Positions 54,623-63,623 of a DNA stretch of 64,000 bases are shown here, piece after piece. Origin of the DNA: Rheinheimera sp. 4Y26. GTDB lineage: Bacteria; Pseudomonadota; Gammaproteobacteria; Enterobacterales; Alteromonadaceae. Below the pieces are notes generated by a model, which made no database searches, was not told the DNA's origin, and worked only from the letters and a program-made list of their open reading frames with translations. Each line of letters begins with the position of its first letter. Position 1 is the first letter of the stretch. The DNA lies in contig NZ_JAOBWS010000001.1 of the NCBI RefSeq assembly GCF_025245835.1, positions 124,001 through 188,000 of the forward strand. The letters are read 5' to 3'. Both the position numbers and the translations under genes were made by a program.

Positions 54623-56248
54623 ATGTTAAATCAAATCAAAGTCCGCACCCGCTTGATCGGGTTGGCGGCCATTCCGTTACTACTGCTGATCCTGGTCAGT
54701 CTGATTGCTGTTTATAACATGGGATTGTTAGCCACAGGCGTGGACAGCTTGTATCAGGACAGAATCAAACCCCTGCAACAAATTAAAATTGTTTCTGACG
54801 CTTATGCCGTCACCATAGTGGATACGATGCACAAACACAGAGCCGGTTTGCTGAATGTGCAGGAAGCCAGCAGCCAGATCCGTCAGGCCGCTGACACGGC
54901 TCAAAACGCCTGGCAGGCCTATCGCCAAACCAGAATGACCGCTGAGGAGCAGCGTTTGGTGGATGCGGCCAATCCCTGGATTGATAAGTGGCAGTTGCAG
55001 TTACAGGAATATCTGCAGGACATTGCCGATGGCTCAGTGCTGAACCAGCCCAATGCTGATTTTCAGCAGCAGATGTATGGTGTGGCCGATCCGCTCAGCA
55101 CTGCGCTGGCGAACCTGATCCAGCTGCAGCTGGATGAATCACAGCTGTTTACCGGCGAAGCAGCAGAGCGCCACAGCAGTACTTTGCAGTTATTTATTGT
55201 GCTGATGGTGCTGACCATTGCCGGTTTGTCGTTATTGGCGTTATTGGTGTACCGCTCTATCCAGCGGCCGCTGCGTGATTTACGTCAGGTGATTAACAAT
55301 GTCGGGCAAGATTCCGACCTGCGGTTGCGGGTAAAAATTACCGGTAATGATGAAATAGCCGAAGCAGCCGAATCTTTTAATCAGACTATCAGCAGAGTGC
55401 AGGCCTTTTTTGTTGAGCTGGGTGGTGCAGTGCATATGCTGGCGTCGGCTTCAGAGCAAATGAGTAGTATCAGCGCTCAGGTCAGCGACACCGCTTTTGC
55501 CCAGGAACAACAGGCTAATCTGATTGCCACCGCTATTAACCAGATGTCGGCGGCCATTCAGGAAGTGGCCGCCAGTGCGCAGGCCACTTCGGTGCAGGCA
55601 GCTGATGCCGATAACAAAACCAGGCAAGGGCATAGCAAAGTATCGCAAAATGTCAGTGCTATCAGGCAGTTATCCGATGCTATTGGCAACGCCAGTGTGG
55701 TCATCAACAGTTTAAACGATGAAACCGATAAAATTAGCCAGGTGCTGCTGGTGATCCAGAATATTGCCGCCCAGACCAACTTACTGGCGCTCAATGCTGC
55801 CATTGAAGCCGCCAGAGCCGGGGAGGCAGGTCGTGGTTTTGCTGTGGTTGCAGATGAGGTTCGCACTCTGGCAACGAATACACAAAAGGCAACCGAATCT
55901 ATCCGTAATATGATCGATACCTTACAGGGTGCTGCCAAAGAAGCAGTCAACGCTATGACCCAATCACAACAATATGCCGGTGACAGCGTGCAGAATGCGC
56001 AGCAAGCCGGTGATGTGCTGGAGGAAATCCGCAGTTCGGTCGGTACCATAGTGGATATGAATGTGCAGATTTCAGCGGCCACTGAACAACAAACCGTTGT
56101 GGCCGAAGATATTAATAAAAACATCACTGAATTTAGTGGCAGTATCAGTGAAGTCAGCCACAGCGCCCGTCACAGTGCCGAGGCCAGCGGGGCTTTAGCT
56201 GAGCTGGCTGCGAAATTAAGGTTACAGGCGGCGCAGTATCAGGTGTAA
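54623..56248 (+). CDS. Methyl-accepting chemotaxis protein
   Basis: 541 residues. First membrane helix at about 12-33, a periplasmic four-helix-bundle-type ligand domain (about 35-190), a second helix at about 190-212, a HAMP domain (RSIQRPLRDLRQVINNVGQD), and a cytoplasmic signalling hairpin whose tip reads AAQTNLLALNAAIEAARAGE, then GRGFAVVADEVRTLA. The helical hairpin suits a 36- or 40-heptad class. No CheR-docking pentapeptide is seen at the C-terminus. Ligand unknown; a small-molecule 4HB ligand is likely. GAGG precedes the ATG. It is monocistronic. Confidence 0.95.
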   Translation: MLNQIKVRTRLIGLAAIPLLLLILVSLIAVYNMGLLATGVDSLYQDRIKPLQQIKIVSDAYAVTIVDTMHKHRAGLLNVQEASSQIRQAADTAQNAWQAYRQTRMTAEEQRLVDAANPWIDKWQLQLQEYLQDIADGSVLNQPNADFQQQMYGVADPLSTALANLIQLQLDESQLFTGEAAERHSSTLQLFIVLMVLTIAGLSLLALLVYRSIQRPLRDLRQVINNVGQDSDLRLRVKITGNDEIAEAAESFNQTISRVQAFFVELGGAVHMLASASEQMSSISAQVSDTAFAQEQQANLIATAINQMSAAIQEVAASAQATSVQAADADNKTRQGHSKVSQNVSAIRQLSDAIGNASVVINSLNDETDKISQVLLVIQNIAAQTNLLALNAAIEAARAGEAGRGFAVVADEVRTLATNTQKATESIRNMIDTLQGAAKEAVNAMTQSQQYAGDSVQNAQQAGDVLEEIRSSVGTIVDMNVQISAATEQQTVVAEDINKNITEFSGSISEVSHSARHSAEASGALAELAAKLRLQAAQYQV

Positions 56249-56444
56249 CTGCCCCTCTGGTGTCAGGTTGCGCTTTGCACCTTTGCAGAGCGCAGCAGTT
56301 TTCCTGCTTTTTTCCACGAATCGTTCATAAATTCAGCCTTTTATCGCAGCTGTTGCCCCTTATATCCGCCGCTGCTGGACATTCAGATCGGATTCACTAC
56401 ACTCGGGCCTTAATCAGCATCAAGATGTTATGCAGGAAATCCCG

Positions 56445-58511
56445 ATGAAACAAAAATCTTTATTAGCCTTAAGTATCGCTTTGGCTTTTGGTCTGGCCGG
56501 CTGTGAACAAGCCAGCAAAACTGAAGCGCCACAAGCACAGGCACAAGCCCCGGTTGCGGCGTTAAAAAGTGGTATTGAACTGGGTAATCTCGATACCCAA
56601 ACCAAACCCCAACAAGACTTTTTCCGTTATGTAAACGGCAACTGGCTGGCAAAAACCGAAATCCCGGCGGATAAGTCGGTGTGGGGCAGTTTTCATGAAT
56701 TGCGTAAGGGTGCTGACGAGCATGTGTTAACGCTGATTAAAGCTGCTGCAGCCAAACCGGCGGAAGCGGGCTCTGATCAGCAAAAAATCGGTGATTTGTT
56801 CCGCGCTTATCTGGACACCGCCAAAATTGACAGCCTGGGCTTAACCCCACTGCAGGACGAGCTGGCTGCCATTGATAAACTGACACAACCTGCTGAGCTG
56901 GCGGCTTTTTTAGGCCAGATGCAACAAGACAGATACGGCTCGCCAGTGGCGCTTTATGTGGGTCAGGATCAAAAAGATTCCACCAAATATATTGTCAGCG
57001 CCAGCCAGTCAGGCCTGGGTTTACCAGACCGTGACTACTACCTGAAAACCGACGAAAAATCTGAACAAATCAAAAAACAATACCAGTGGATGATTGCCAG
57101 GTTCTGGGAACTGGCCGGCTGGGCCGAGGGCGGCAAAGCGGCAGAGCAAATTTTTGCATTGGAAAGCAAACTGGCCGAAGCACAGTGGAGCCGGGTACAA
57201 AACCGGGACCGCAACGCCACTTATAACAAAATGACTCCGGCTGAACTCAGCACACTGGCACCGGGTTTTGACTGGGCCGCCTTTATTAAAGCGGCACAGC
57301 TTAATAGCGAAGATGCATTGGTGGTGCGTCAGCCAACATATTTTACGGCTTTTGCTAAATTGCAGCAGGAAGTGACGCTGGACCAGTGGAAAACTTATCT
57401 GAAGTTTCATTTGATCCGCAGCAATGCGTCGTTACTCAGTGCCAATTTTGATCAGGCCAGTTTTGATTTTTACGGCCGGGTGTTAAGTGGCTTGCAGGAG
57501 CAAAAACCGCGTGAAGAACGTGCTGTAGAAGCCATTAACAGCGCGCTGGGTTTTATGGTTGGCAAAATGTATGTGGAAAAATACTTTAAGCCAGAAGCCA
57601 AAGAGCGCATGGATCAGCTGATTAAAAACCTGCGGGTTGCTTTTGAGCAGTCGATTAACGAGCTGGACTGGATGAGCGCCGAAACTAAACTGGCGGCTCA
57701 GGAAAAACTGAAAAAATTTAATACCAAAATTGGTTATCCGGATGTATGGCGTGACTACAACTGCCTGAGCATCAGCGCCGATGATCTGATTGGCAATATG
57801 CAGCGCAGCAGCCAGTGTGAATATCAACGTATGATTGGCAAGCTGGGTAAGCCGGTTGATCGCACTGAGTGGGGCATGACACCACAAACAGTCAACGCTT
57901 ATTACAGCTCAACCATGAACGAAATTGTGTTCCCTGCCGCCATTTTGCAACCACCGTTTTTTAATGTGGAAGCAGACGATGCTGTGAACTATGGCGCCAT
58001 TGGTGGTGTGATTGGTCACGAAATTACCCATGGTTTTGATGATCAGGGCAGCCGCTCTGACGGTGACGGCAATCTGCGTGACTGGTGGAGCCCGGCCGAT
58101 GCTGAGCAGTTCCGTCAGCGCACTCAGCTGATGGTTGAACAATACAGTGCCTTTAACCCTATTGATGATTTAAAACTGCAGGGTGCTTTAGGTTTAGGTG
58201 AAAACATTGCCGATTTAGGTGGTTTAACCGTGGCTTACCGCGCTTATCAGAACTCGCTGGGTGGCAAGCCGGCTCCGGTGATCGATGGTTTTACCGGCGA
58301 AAAACGCTTTTTTATCGGCTGGGCGCAGGTGTGGCGTACTAAGTTCCGTGACGAAGCTTTACGTCAGCAAGTGATCACAGGCCCACATTCACCGGGTATG
58401 TACCGGGTGTTAGGTGTGTTGTCGAATATGCCGGAGTTTTATCAGGCCTATGACGTAAAACCAGGTGATGGCATGTACCGTCCTGACGATCAGCGGGTGA
58501 AAATCTGGTAA
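56445..58511 (+). CDS. M13-family (PepO/neprilysin) metallopeptidase lipoprotein
   Basis: 688 residues from the ATG at 56445 (AGGA eight bases upstream). The lipoprotein signal ends GLAGC. M13 N-terminal signature QDFFRYVNGNWLAKTEIP; zinc site H525-E526-x-x-H529 in VIGHEITHGFDDQG; third ligand glutamate in LGENIADLGG; C-terminal end YRPDDQRVKIW. It cleaves oligopeptides in the periplasm. It is followed by a strong terminator and has no operon partner. Confidence 0.95.
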   Translation: MKQKSLLALSIALAFGLAGCEQASKTEAPQAQAQAPVAALKSGIELGNLDTQTKPQQDFFRYVNGNWLAKTEIPADKSVWGSFHELRKGADEHVLTLIKAAAAKPAEAGSDQQKIGDLFRAYLDTAKIDSLGLTPLQDELAAIDKLTQPAELAAFLGQMQQDRYGSPVALYVGQDQKDSTKYIVSASQSGLGLPDRDYYLKTDEKSEQIKKQYQWMIARFWELAGWAEGGKAAEQIFALESKLAEAQWSRVQNRDRNATYNKMTPAELSTLAPGFDWAAFIKAAQLNSEDALVVRQPTYFTAFAKLQQEVTLDQWKTYLKFHLIRSNASLLSANFDQASFDFYGRVLSGLQEQKPREERAVEAINSALGFMVGKMYVEKYFKPEAKERMDQLIKNLRVAFEQSINELDWMSAETKLAAQEKLKKFNTKIGYPDVWRDYNCLSISADDLIGNMQRSSQCEYQRMIGKLGKPVDRTEWGMTPQTVNAYYSSTMNEIVFPAAILQPPFFNVEADDAVNYGAIGGVIGHEITHGFDDQGSRSDGDGNLRDWWSPADAEQFRQRTQLMVEQYSAFNPIDDLKLQGALGLGENIADLGGLTVAYRAYQNSLGGKPAPVIDGFTGEKRFFIGWAQVWRTKFRDEALRQQVITGPHSPGMYRVLGVLSNMPEFYQAYDVKPGDGMYRPDDQRVKIW

Positions 58512-58531
58512 CAGCGATTGTCGCACTGCCT

Positions 58532-58559
58532 AAAAACGGAGCCTGTTGGCTCCGTTTTT
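58532..58559 (+). terminator. Terminator of the M13 peptidase gene
   Basis: Perfect twelve-base arms AAAAACGGAGCC and complement, loop TGTT, T-run within the right arm. Confidence 0.9.
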
Positions 58560-58629
58560 ATATCACTAAAAAGTGCAAAGTACGGTTGGCATCAGCAAAG
58601 GCGCAAATAAGCACAGGGGTTGAACGCGG

Positions 58630-58658
58630 TTGGCGCTCTGGCCGCAAGTCCGTATAAT
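58630..58658 (+). promoter_or_regulatory. Sigma70 promoter of the Wzi-like gene
   Basis: TTGGCG (58630-58635), 17 bases, TATAAT (58653-58658), 37 bp before the TTG start. Confidence 0.65.
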
Positions 58659-58695
58659 CGCCGCCAAAGTTGGCATCTACTACAAGGATTGACGG

Positions 58696-60150
58696 TTGAG
58701 AACTCTTACATTCCCGCAACGTCTGGCATTTGGTTTATCGGCCCTGACCCTGAGTTTACAGGCGCAGGCTGGCTGGTGGATTGAAGCGGACGATTTGGCG
58801 CTGCGTTCAGATATTCAGTTATTGGCGGATATCGGTATTATCAAACAACCTGTCACGACTTTCCCTTTGATGTGGCAGGCCGTGATCAGCGATGTGCAGG
58901 CCGCCGATCCACAACAATTAAGCCCACAACAAGCCGAAGTGCTGCGCCGGGTAGTGGCGGCTTATATGCGCGACAAACGCCCAAGCCAGGCCCGTATCAG
59001 TCTTGCCGGTGAAACCGAACAGCCGCAGTTTGTCCGTTTTGGCGACACTTTGCGTGATGAAGCCCAGCTGGGGCTGCAATACAGTTATCACAACGACAAC
59101 CTCAGTGGCCGGCTGCAGGTGAGCAGAGTGCATGCGCCTGTGGACGGCCAGCGCACCCGGCTCGATGGCAGTTATGTTGCTGTCAAAGCCTGGAATTGGG
59201 TGGTCAGTGTTGGAGCTATAGAAAAATACTGGGGCCCAAGCTGGGACGCCAGCACTATTGTCAGCACCAATGCCCGGCCTGTCGCCGGTATTAGTTTTAG
59301 CCGTCACTCCAGCGCCGCTAAAGCGGATGACTGGTTACCGGCCTGGACTTTTAGCACCAGTTTTGGCCAGCTGAGCGAAAGAGCTGCTGTGCCTTCAGCT
59401 AAGTTATGGCAGGCCAGGTTAGGCACTAAACCGCTGGATTCGCTGGAACTCGGTTTTAGCTGGGTGATGCAATACGGCGGTGATGGTTATGGCAATGGTT
59501 TAAACGACTGGTTTAATGCCTTGTTTGACGGTGGCACCCTGGAAGGCACCGAAAATATGCTGGCTGGTTATGATGCCCGTTGGTCCGGCGCTGTGCTGGA
59601 TAAACCTTTGGGTGTTTACTTCAGCGCCACTGCCGAAGACTTTAACAGTAAAAAACTGGCGCTGTATAAAGTGGTGTATCAGCTGGGCGCCGATGTGTTC
59701 TTGTCGTCCATCGACAGCCGCATTTATGCAGAGTTTGTGGATACCACTATAGATTGCAGTGACGATCGCGACTGGAACTGTATGTATGAACACAGTGTGC
59801 ATCAGGACGGTTATCGCCGTTATGGCCGTAACTTTGGCTCACCATACGACAATGACAGCCGGGCTTTTAACTTGGGTATTTTGACCCAGCTTGATATCAA
59901 TACCCACTGGCACAATAAAATTGCCGCTTTGCGGCTGAATATCGACGGCGGCCGGGTAGATTTGCCATCCCAATGGACCCAAACCCAGCTGCCGGCGCGA
60001 AATGTATTGTTGTGGCGCACTGAGCAGCAATGGCGTGAAGAGTCGGATCAGGTCAAATGGGGGCTGGAGTTCAGCCGCACCACTTACAAAGCCAGCAACA
60101 GCAGCGACTGGCAGACCGAACTTTTCCTGCAGTGGCAAAGGTTGTTCTGA
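58696..60150 (+). CDS. Wzi-family capsule-assembly outer-membrane protein
   Basis: 484 residues, starting with TTG (AAGGA seven bases upstream). After the signal peptide ending LSLQAQA the mature protein begins GWWIEADDLALRSDIQLLADIGII, the usual Wzi start. Beta-barrel strands follow, including VVSVGAIEKYWGPSWDAST and GLNDWFNALFDGG, and the chain ends in aromatic WQRLF as expected for outer-membrane proteins. Wzi anchors capsule or exopolysaccharide on the cell surface; no capsule genes are in this window. Confidence 0.9.
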   Translation: MRTLTFPQRLAFGLSALTLSLQAQAGWWIEADDLALRSDIQLLADIGIIKQPVTTFPLMWQAVISDVQAADPQQLSPQQAEVLRRVVAAYMRDKRPSQARISLAGETEQPQFVRFGDTLRDEAQLGLQYSYHNDNLSGRLQVSRVHAPVDGQRTRLDGSYVAVKAWNWVVSVGAIEKYWGPSWDASTIVSTNARPVAGISFSRHSSAAKADDWLPAWTFSTSFGQLSERAAVPSAKLWQARLGTKPLDSLELGFSWVMQYGGDGYGNGLNDWFNALFDGGTLEGTENMLAGYDARWSGAVLDKPLGVYFSATAEDFNSKKLALYKVVYQLGADVFLSSIDSRIYAEFVDTTIDCSDDRDWNCMYEHSVHQDGYRRYGRNFGSPYDNDSRAFNLGILTQLDINTHWHNKIAALRLNIDGGRVDLPSQWTQTQLPARNVLLWRTEQQWREESDQVKWGLEFSRTTYKASNSSDWQTELFLQWQRLF

Positions 60151-60172
60151 TAACACCAGTTGTAAAAACAAA

Positions 60173-60196
60173 AGGGCCACGCAAGTGGCCTTTTTT
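60173..60196 (+). terminator. Terminator of the Wzi-like gene
   Basis: GGCCAC/GTGGCC arms with loop GCAA and six T's. Confidence 0.8.
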
Positions 60197-60351
60197 AGTT
60201 GCAGAATCAGGCTGCAGCGACAAGACAGCAACAGTGGTTGCTGATGGTTTGAGGGGCCCGCTGTTTGCCGGCAAAGCTGCTGCCCGCCGAAGCAGCGCCG
60301 GCTCCCTGCCGTTATTCCCGGCACACAAGCCGTGCTGCCGCGTTATGAACC

Positions 60352-60385
60352 CTGATTAAATTGCATACGTATGCAATTTAATCAG
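60352..60385. promoter_or_regulatory. 34-bp perfect palindrome, probable operator
   Basis: All 17 base pairs match; the core is TTGCATACGTATGCAA (60361-60376). It lies 412 bp upstream of the TonB receptor start. The central CpG and the TTGCATA half-site suit a LacI-family regulator. It could also extrude as a cruciform. Confidence 0.7.
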
Positions 60386-60450
60386 CTGTTATTCATCTGG
60401 TCGCAAAAGTTTCAGGACAGAGCCTGAGCCGCAGCGGATTGCACCAGCCT

Positions 60451-60477
60451 GGTGCTTTGTACTGATGACAAAGCACC
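60451..60477. other. Strong hairpin in the TonB receptor upstream region
   Basis: Ten-base arms GGTGCTTTGT/ACAAAGCACC, loop of seven, no T-run. The wider interval 60197-60796 contains no gene I can support. Confidence 0.4.
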
Positions 60478-60668
60478 GGTCGTTGTTGATGTTGCAGACT
60501 TGTAGCCAAAACCTTGCAGTTTGCCGCGCTGGCTGCGGGCTTTTTTACCGGCCAAACGGCAATTTTCTGAACTAAAGCTATGCTGAACAAGCAGATGCAT
60601 TTCATTGCTTGCACCCGCCTTGGGCAAAGGCCAGACGAGGCGCACTAAAGTCGTGCGTTTGCGCCGGT

Positions 60669-60684
60669 ATGAATACGTATTCAT
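60669..60684. promoter_or_regulatory. Second palindromic operator upstream of the TonB receptor
   Basis: ATGAATACGTATTCAT is a perfect 16-bp palindrome sharing the central ATACGTAT with the 34-bp palindrome at 60352. It is 112 bp from the receptor start. The two centres are 308 bp apart, which would allow looping. Confidence 0.65.
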
Positions 60685-60796
60685 GTTGTGTAGTTCAGGT
60701 AATCCACATAGAAATAGCAAGGTTGTCATACTTCATACCGGTTGGTGTGGAGCGAACAACCTAAAAATCAGAAACACCACACCGGGGATGAAGGGC

Positions 60797-63535
60797 ATGA
60801 AACACTATAAATTAAATTTACTGACGCTCGCGCTGGCGACTGCGGGCTTCAGTACAGTCAGTTATGCTGACCAACAGGCAACTACCGAAAGCAAAGCCAA
60901 AGCAGAAGAAAATATTGAGGTGATCCAGGTGTCTGGTATCCGCCGCAGTCTGCAAATGGCACAAGCATTAAAAATGGAATCAACCTCAGTGGTTGAAGCC
61001 GTTTCAGCAGAAGATATCGGCAAATTACCGGACATGAGTATTGCCGAATCTATCGCCCGCTTACCTGGCCTTGCCGCACAGCGTTTGGACGGTCGTGCCA
61101 ACGTGGTGTCAGTGCGTGGTCTGGCTCCGGATTTTACCACTGCCACATTAAATGGTCGTGAGCAGGTCACTGTGGGTGACAACCGCAGTGTGGAGTTTGA
61201 CCAATATCCATCTGAAATGATGAACAACGTTGTGGTGTACAAAACGCCAGACGCCGGTGTAATGGCACAGGCCATTGGCGGTACTATCGATATGCAGACA
61301 GTACGTCCGTTATCGCATGGTGAACAGGCCTTGGTCTTTAACTTACGTGGTGAACGTAACGATTTAGGTGCGCTAAACGCCGGTTCAACCGCCAACGGTT
61401 ACCGTGGCAGTTTCTCTTATATTGACCAGTTTGCCGATGACACAGTAGGTGTGGCTTTTGGTTATGCCAAAATGACATCACCAAACCAGGAAGAGCGTTG
61501 GCAATCATGGGGTTATGCCGATGGTCCAAATGGCTCAAAAGTAATTGGTGGTGCCAAGCCTTATGTGCGTTCCAGTGAATTGGAGCGTGATGGCTGGTTA
61601 GGTATTGTTGAATTTAAACCAAACGACAAATCCAGTACTGTGATTGATGCTTATTATTCTGAGTTCCAGGATGAGCAACAATTACGGGGTATCGAGCTGC
61701 CATTATTGTGGGGTGGTGCGCCACTGAGCAATGCGGTGATTCAGGATGGTTTAGTGACCAGTGGTACTTACACCGGCGTAAAATCTCTGGTGCGCAACGA
61801 TGTGAACCTGCGTGATGCCGATACGCTGGCGCTGGGTCTGAACCACGAATACAAAATGAACGATCAGTGGAGCCTGGAAGCTGACTTAAGTTATTCCAAA
61901 GCCAACCGTAAAGATTTTAACCTGGAAAGTTATGCAGGTACTGCCCGTGGTGATGCCAACGGTGCCAAAGATAACCTGGATTTCAGCTTTACCCCGGGTG
62001 GAATTGTTACCTTTAACCCTACGCTGGATTATTCAGATGCAAATCTGATCAAACTGGGTGCAGCCCGCAGCTGGGCAAACGGCATCACACTGCCATCTGA
62101 CGCTCAGGATGGTTTTGTCAACACACCAGATATTGAAGATGAATTACAAGCTATCCGTTTAAGTGCCAAACGTATGTTTGCTGACGGTGCTGTCAGTGCT
62201 GTTGAATTTGGTGTGAACTACAGTGAACGTGATAAAGCCAAGGTGGATACAGGTAACTATCTGACGTTAAAAACTTACCCGGTTTCATCACCAGTGCCGG
62301 CCCAGTTCCTGTTAGCGCCTACTTCGCTGGACTTTATCGGCATGGGTAACATGCTGAGCTATGACTCAATGGCGCTGTACAACAGCGGTGCTTATAACGA
62401 AGTTTCTGAGTCTTTAACAGACGCAGCCCGTTACAACAACACCTGGACTGTCAGCGAAGATGTCACCACTTTCTTTGTGAAGTCTGATATCGAATCACAA
62501 GTTGGCCGTTTCCCGGTCAAGGGTAACGTTGGTTTACAGGCGGTGCACACTGACCAGATGGCCACAGGTTTTGCTACCACCAAAAACTCAAGTGGTCTGG
62601 TTGTTGCCACTCCGGTTGAAGGCGGCGACAAATACTGGGAACTGTTACCAAGCTTTAACTTAGGTTTTGATGTTGCTGAGCAACAAATGGTGCGTGTAGC
62701 TGCTGCCCGTACTCTGGCGCGTGGCCGGATGGACAAAATGAATGCCAGCACTGGTTTCTCTTACAACGCGGCCAACCAATCCAGCAACGACATTAACCGC
62801 TCACCCTGGTCTGCTCAGGGTGCAAACCCGGCGCTGCGTCCATGGATGGCCCGTCAGTATGATGTCAGTTATGAGAACTATTTTGATGACGCAGGCTACT
62901 TTGCTGCTTCGGTGTTCTACAAAGACTTAGAAAACTATGTTTTTGACCAGGACCAGCTGTTTGACTTTACCGGTTATGCCTATACAGGCCCGGCGCCAGT
63001 GTTAAATCAGGGTTATATCAAAACCCCAACCAACGGTAATGGCGGTTATATCAACGGTATCGAGCTGTCGTTGTCACTGACAGGTCAGATGTTAACGCCA
63101 GCACTGGAAGGTTTTGGTGTGTTATTGAGCGGTTCTTACACTGACAGCGAAGTGAAAGAAAAATCTGACTCTAAGCCAATGTCGTTGCCAGGTTTGTCAG
63201 AGAAAGTTGTGAACGCCACTGTGTATTATGAAAAACATGGCTGGCAGCTGCGTACCAGTGCCCGTTACCGTTCAGAGTTCTTAGGTGAAGTCAGCGGTAC
63301 CAGTCTGACCCGTGTGTATGACATGGTGTTAGGCGAAACAGTTGTGGACGCACAAATTGGCTATGATTTCAGCCAGTCTGGTTTTGCTGACCTGCACGGT
63401 TTGTCAGTATTGTTCCAGGTCAGCAACCTGACCAACGAACCATTTGTGACTTATCGTGATGGCGATACCCGCAAGATCCGCGATTATCAGAACTATGGCC
63501 GTAACTTTATGTTTGGTATCAGCTATAAACTGTAA
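60797..63535 (+). CDS. TonB-dependent receptor (Xanthomonas/Caulobacter carbohydrate type)
   Basis: 912 residues from the ATG at 60797; earlier in-frame starts lack a site and precede the signal peptide (LNLLTLALATAGFSTVSYA). A TonB box-like ENIEVIQVSGIRRSL is followed by the plug domain (VEAVSAEDIGKLPDMSIAES, VSVRGLAPDFTTATLNGRE) and a 22-strand barrel ending NFMFGISYKL. The IGKLPDxSIAESIxRLPG plug signature marks the TIGR01782 group, which imports oligosaccharides. It sits directly upstream of a tryptophan halogenase gene, as in many sugar-utilisation loci. Substrate unknown. Confidence 0.93.
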   Translation: MKHYKLNLLTLALATAGFSTVSYADQQATTESKAKAEENIEVIQVSGIRRSLQMAQALKMESTSVVEAVSAEDIGKLPDMSIAESIARLPGLAAQRLDGRANVVSVRGLAPDFTTATLNGREQVTVGDNRSVEFDQYPSEMMNNVVVYKTPDAGVMAQAIGGTIDMQTVRPLSHGEQALVFNLRGERNDLGALNAGSTANGYRGSFSYIDQFADDTVGVAFGYAKMTSPNQEERWQSWGYADGPNGSKVIGGAKPYVRSSELERDGWLGIVEFKPNDKSSTVIDAYYSEFQDEQQLRGIELPLLWGGAPLSNAVIQDGLVTSGTYTGVKSLVRNDVNLRDADTLALGLNHEYKMNDQWSLEADLSYSKANRKDFNLESYAGTARGDANGAKDNLDFSFTPGGIVTFNPTLDYSDANLIKLGAARSWANGITLPSDAQDGFVNTPDIEDELQAIRLSAKRMFADGAVSAVEFGVNYSERDKAKVDTGNYLTLKTYPVSSPVPAQFLLAPTSLDFIGMGNMLSYDSMALYNSGAYNEVSESLTDAARYNNTWTVSEDVTTFFVKSDIESQVGRFPVKGNVGLQAVHTDQMATGFATTKNSSGLVVATPVEGGDKYWELLPSFNLGFDVAEQQMVRVAAARTLARGRMDKMNASTGFSYNAANQSSNDINRSPWSAQGANPALRPWMARQYDVSYENYFDDAGYFAASVFYKDLENYVFDQDQLFDFTGYAYTGPAPVLNQGYIKTPTNGNGGYINGIELSLSLTGQMLTPALEGFGVLLSGSYTDSEVKEKSDSKPMSLPGLSEKVVNATVYYEKHGWQLRTSARYRSEFLGEVSGTSLTRVYDMVLGETVVDAQIGYDFSQSGFADLHGLSVLFQVSNLTNEPFVTYRDGDTRKIRDYQNYGRNFMFGISYKL

Positions 63536-63562
63536 TAGCGCGTGACTTTGTAAGCTTGTCAG

Positions 63563-63599
63563 AAAACCCCTGCTGCACATCTGTAACAGGGGTTTTTTT
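63563..63599 (+). terminator. Terminator-like hairpin between receptor and halogenase
   Basis: Arms AAAACCCCTG/CAGGGGTTTT and seven T's. It sits only 25 bp before the halogenase start, so it may attenuate that gene rather than stop all transcripts. Confidence 0.75.
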
Positions 63600-63623
63600 A
63601 TCGCGTTGAAGCGGAGACTTTGT

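Noticed and set aside
55558-56127. Long antisense ORF inside the chemoreceptor gene
   Set aside because: Lies opposite the highly conserved signalling domain and is explained by its codon bias.
60393-60729. Two overlapping minus-strand ORFs upstream of the TonB receptor
   Set aside because: Residue composition looks random, there is no ribosome site, and the area carries the operator palindromes and a hairpin.
60862-61395. Long antisense ORF inside the TonB receptor gene
   Set aside because: Codon-bias shadow; no ribosome site.
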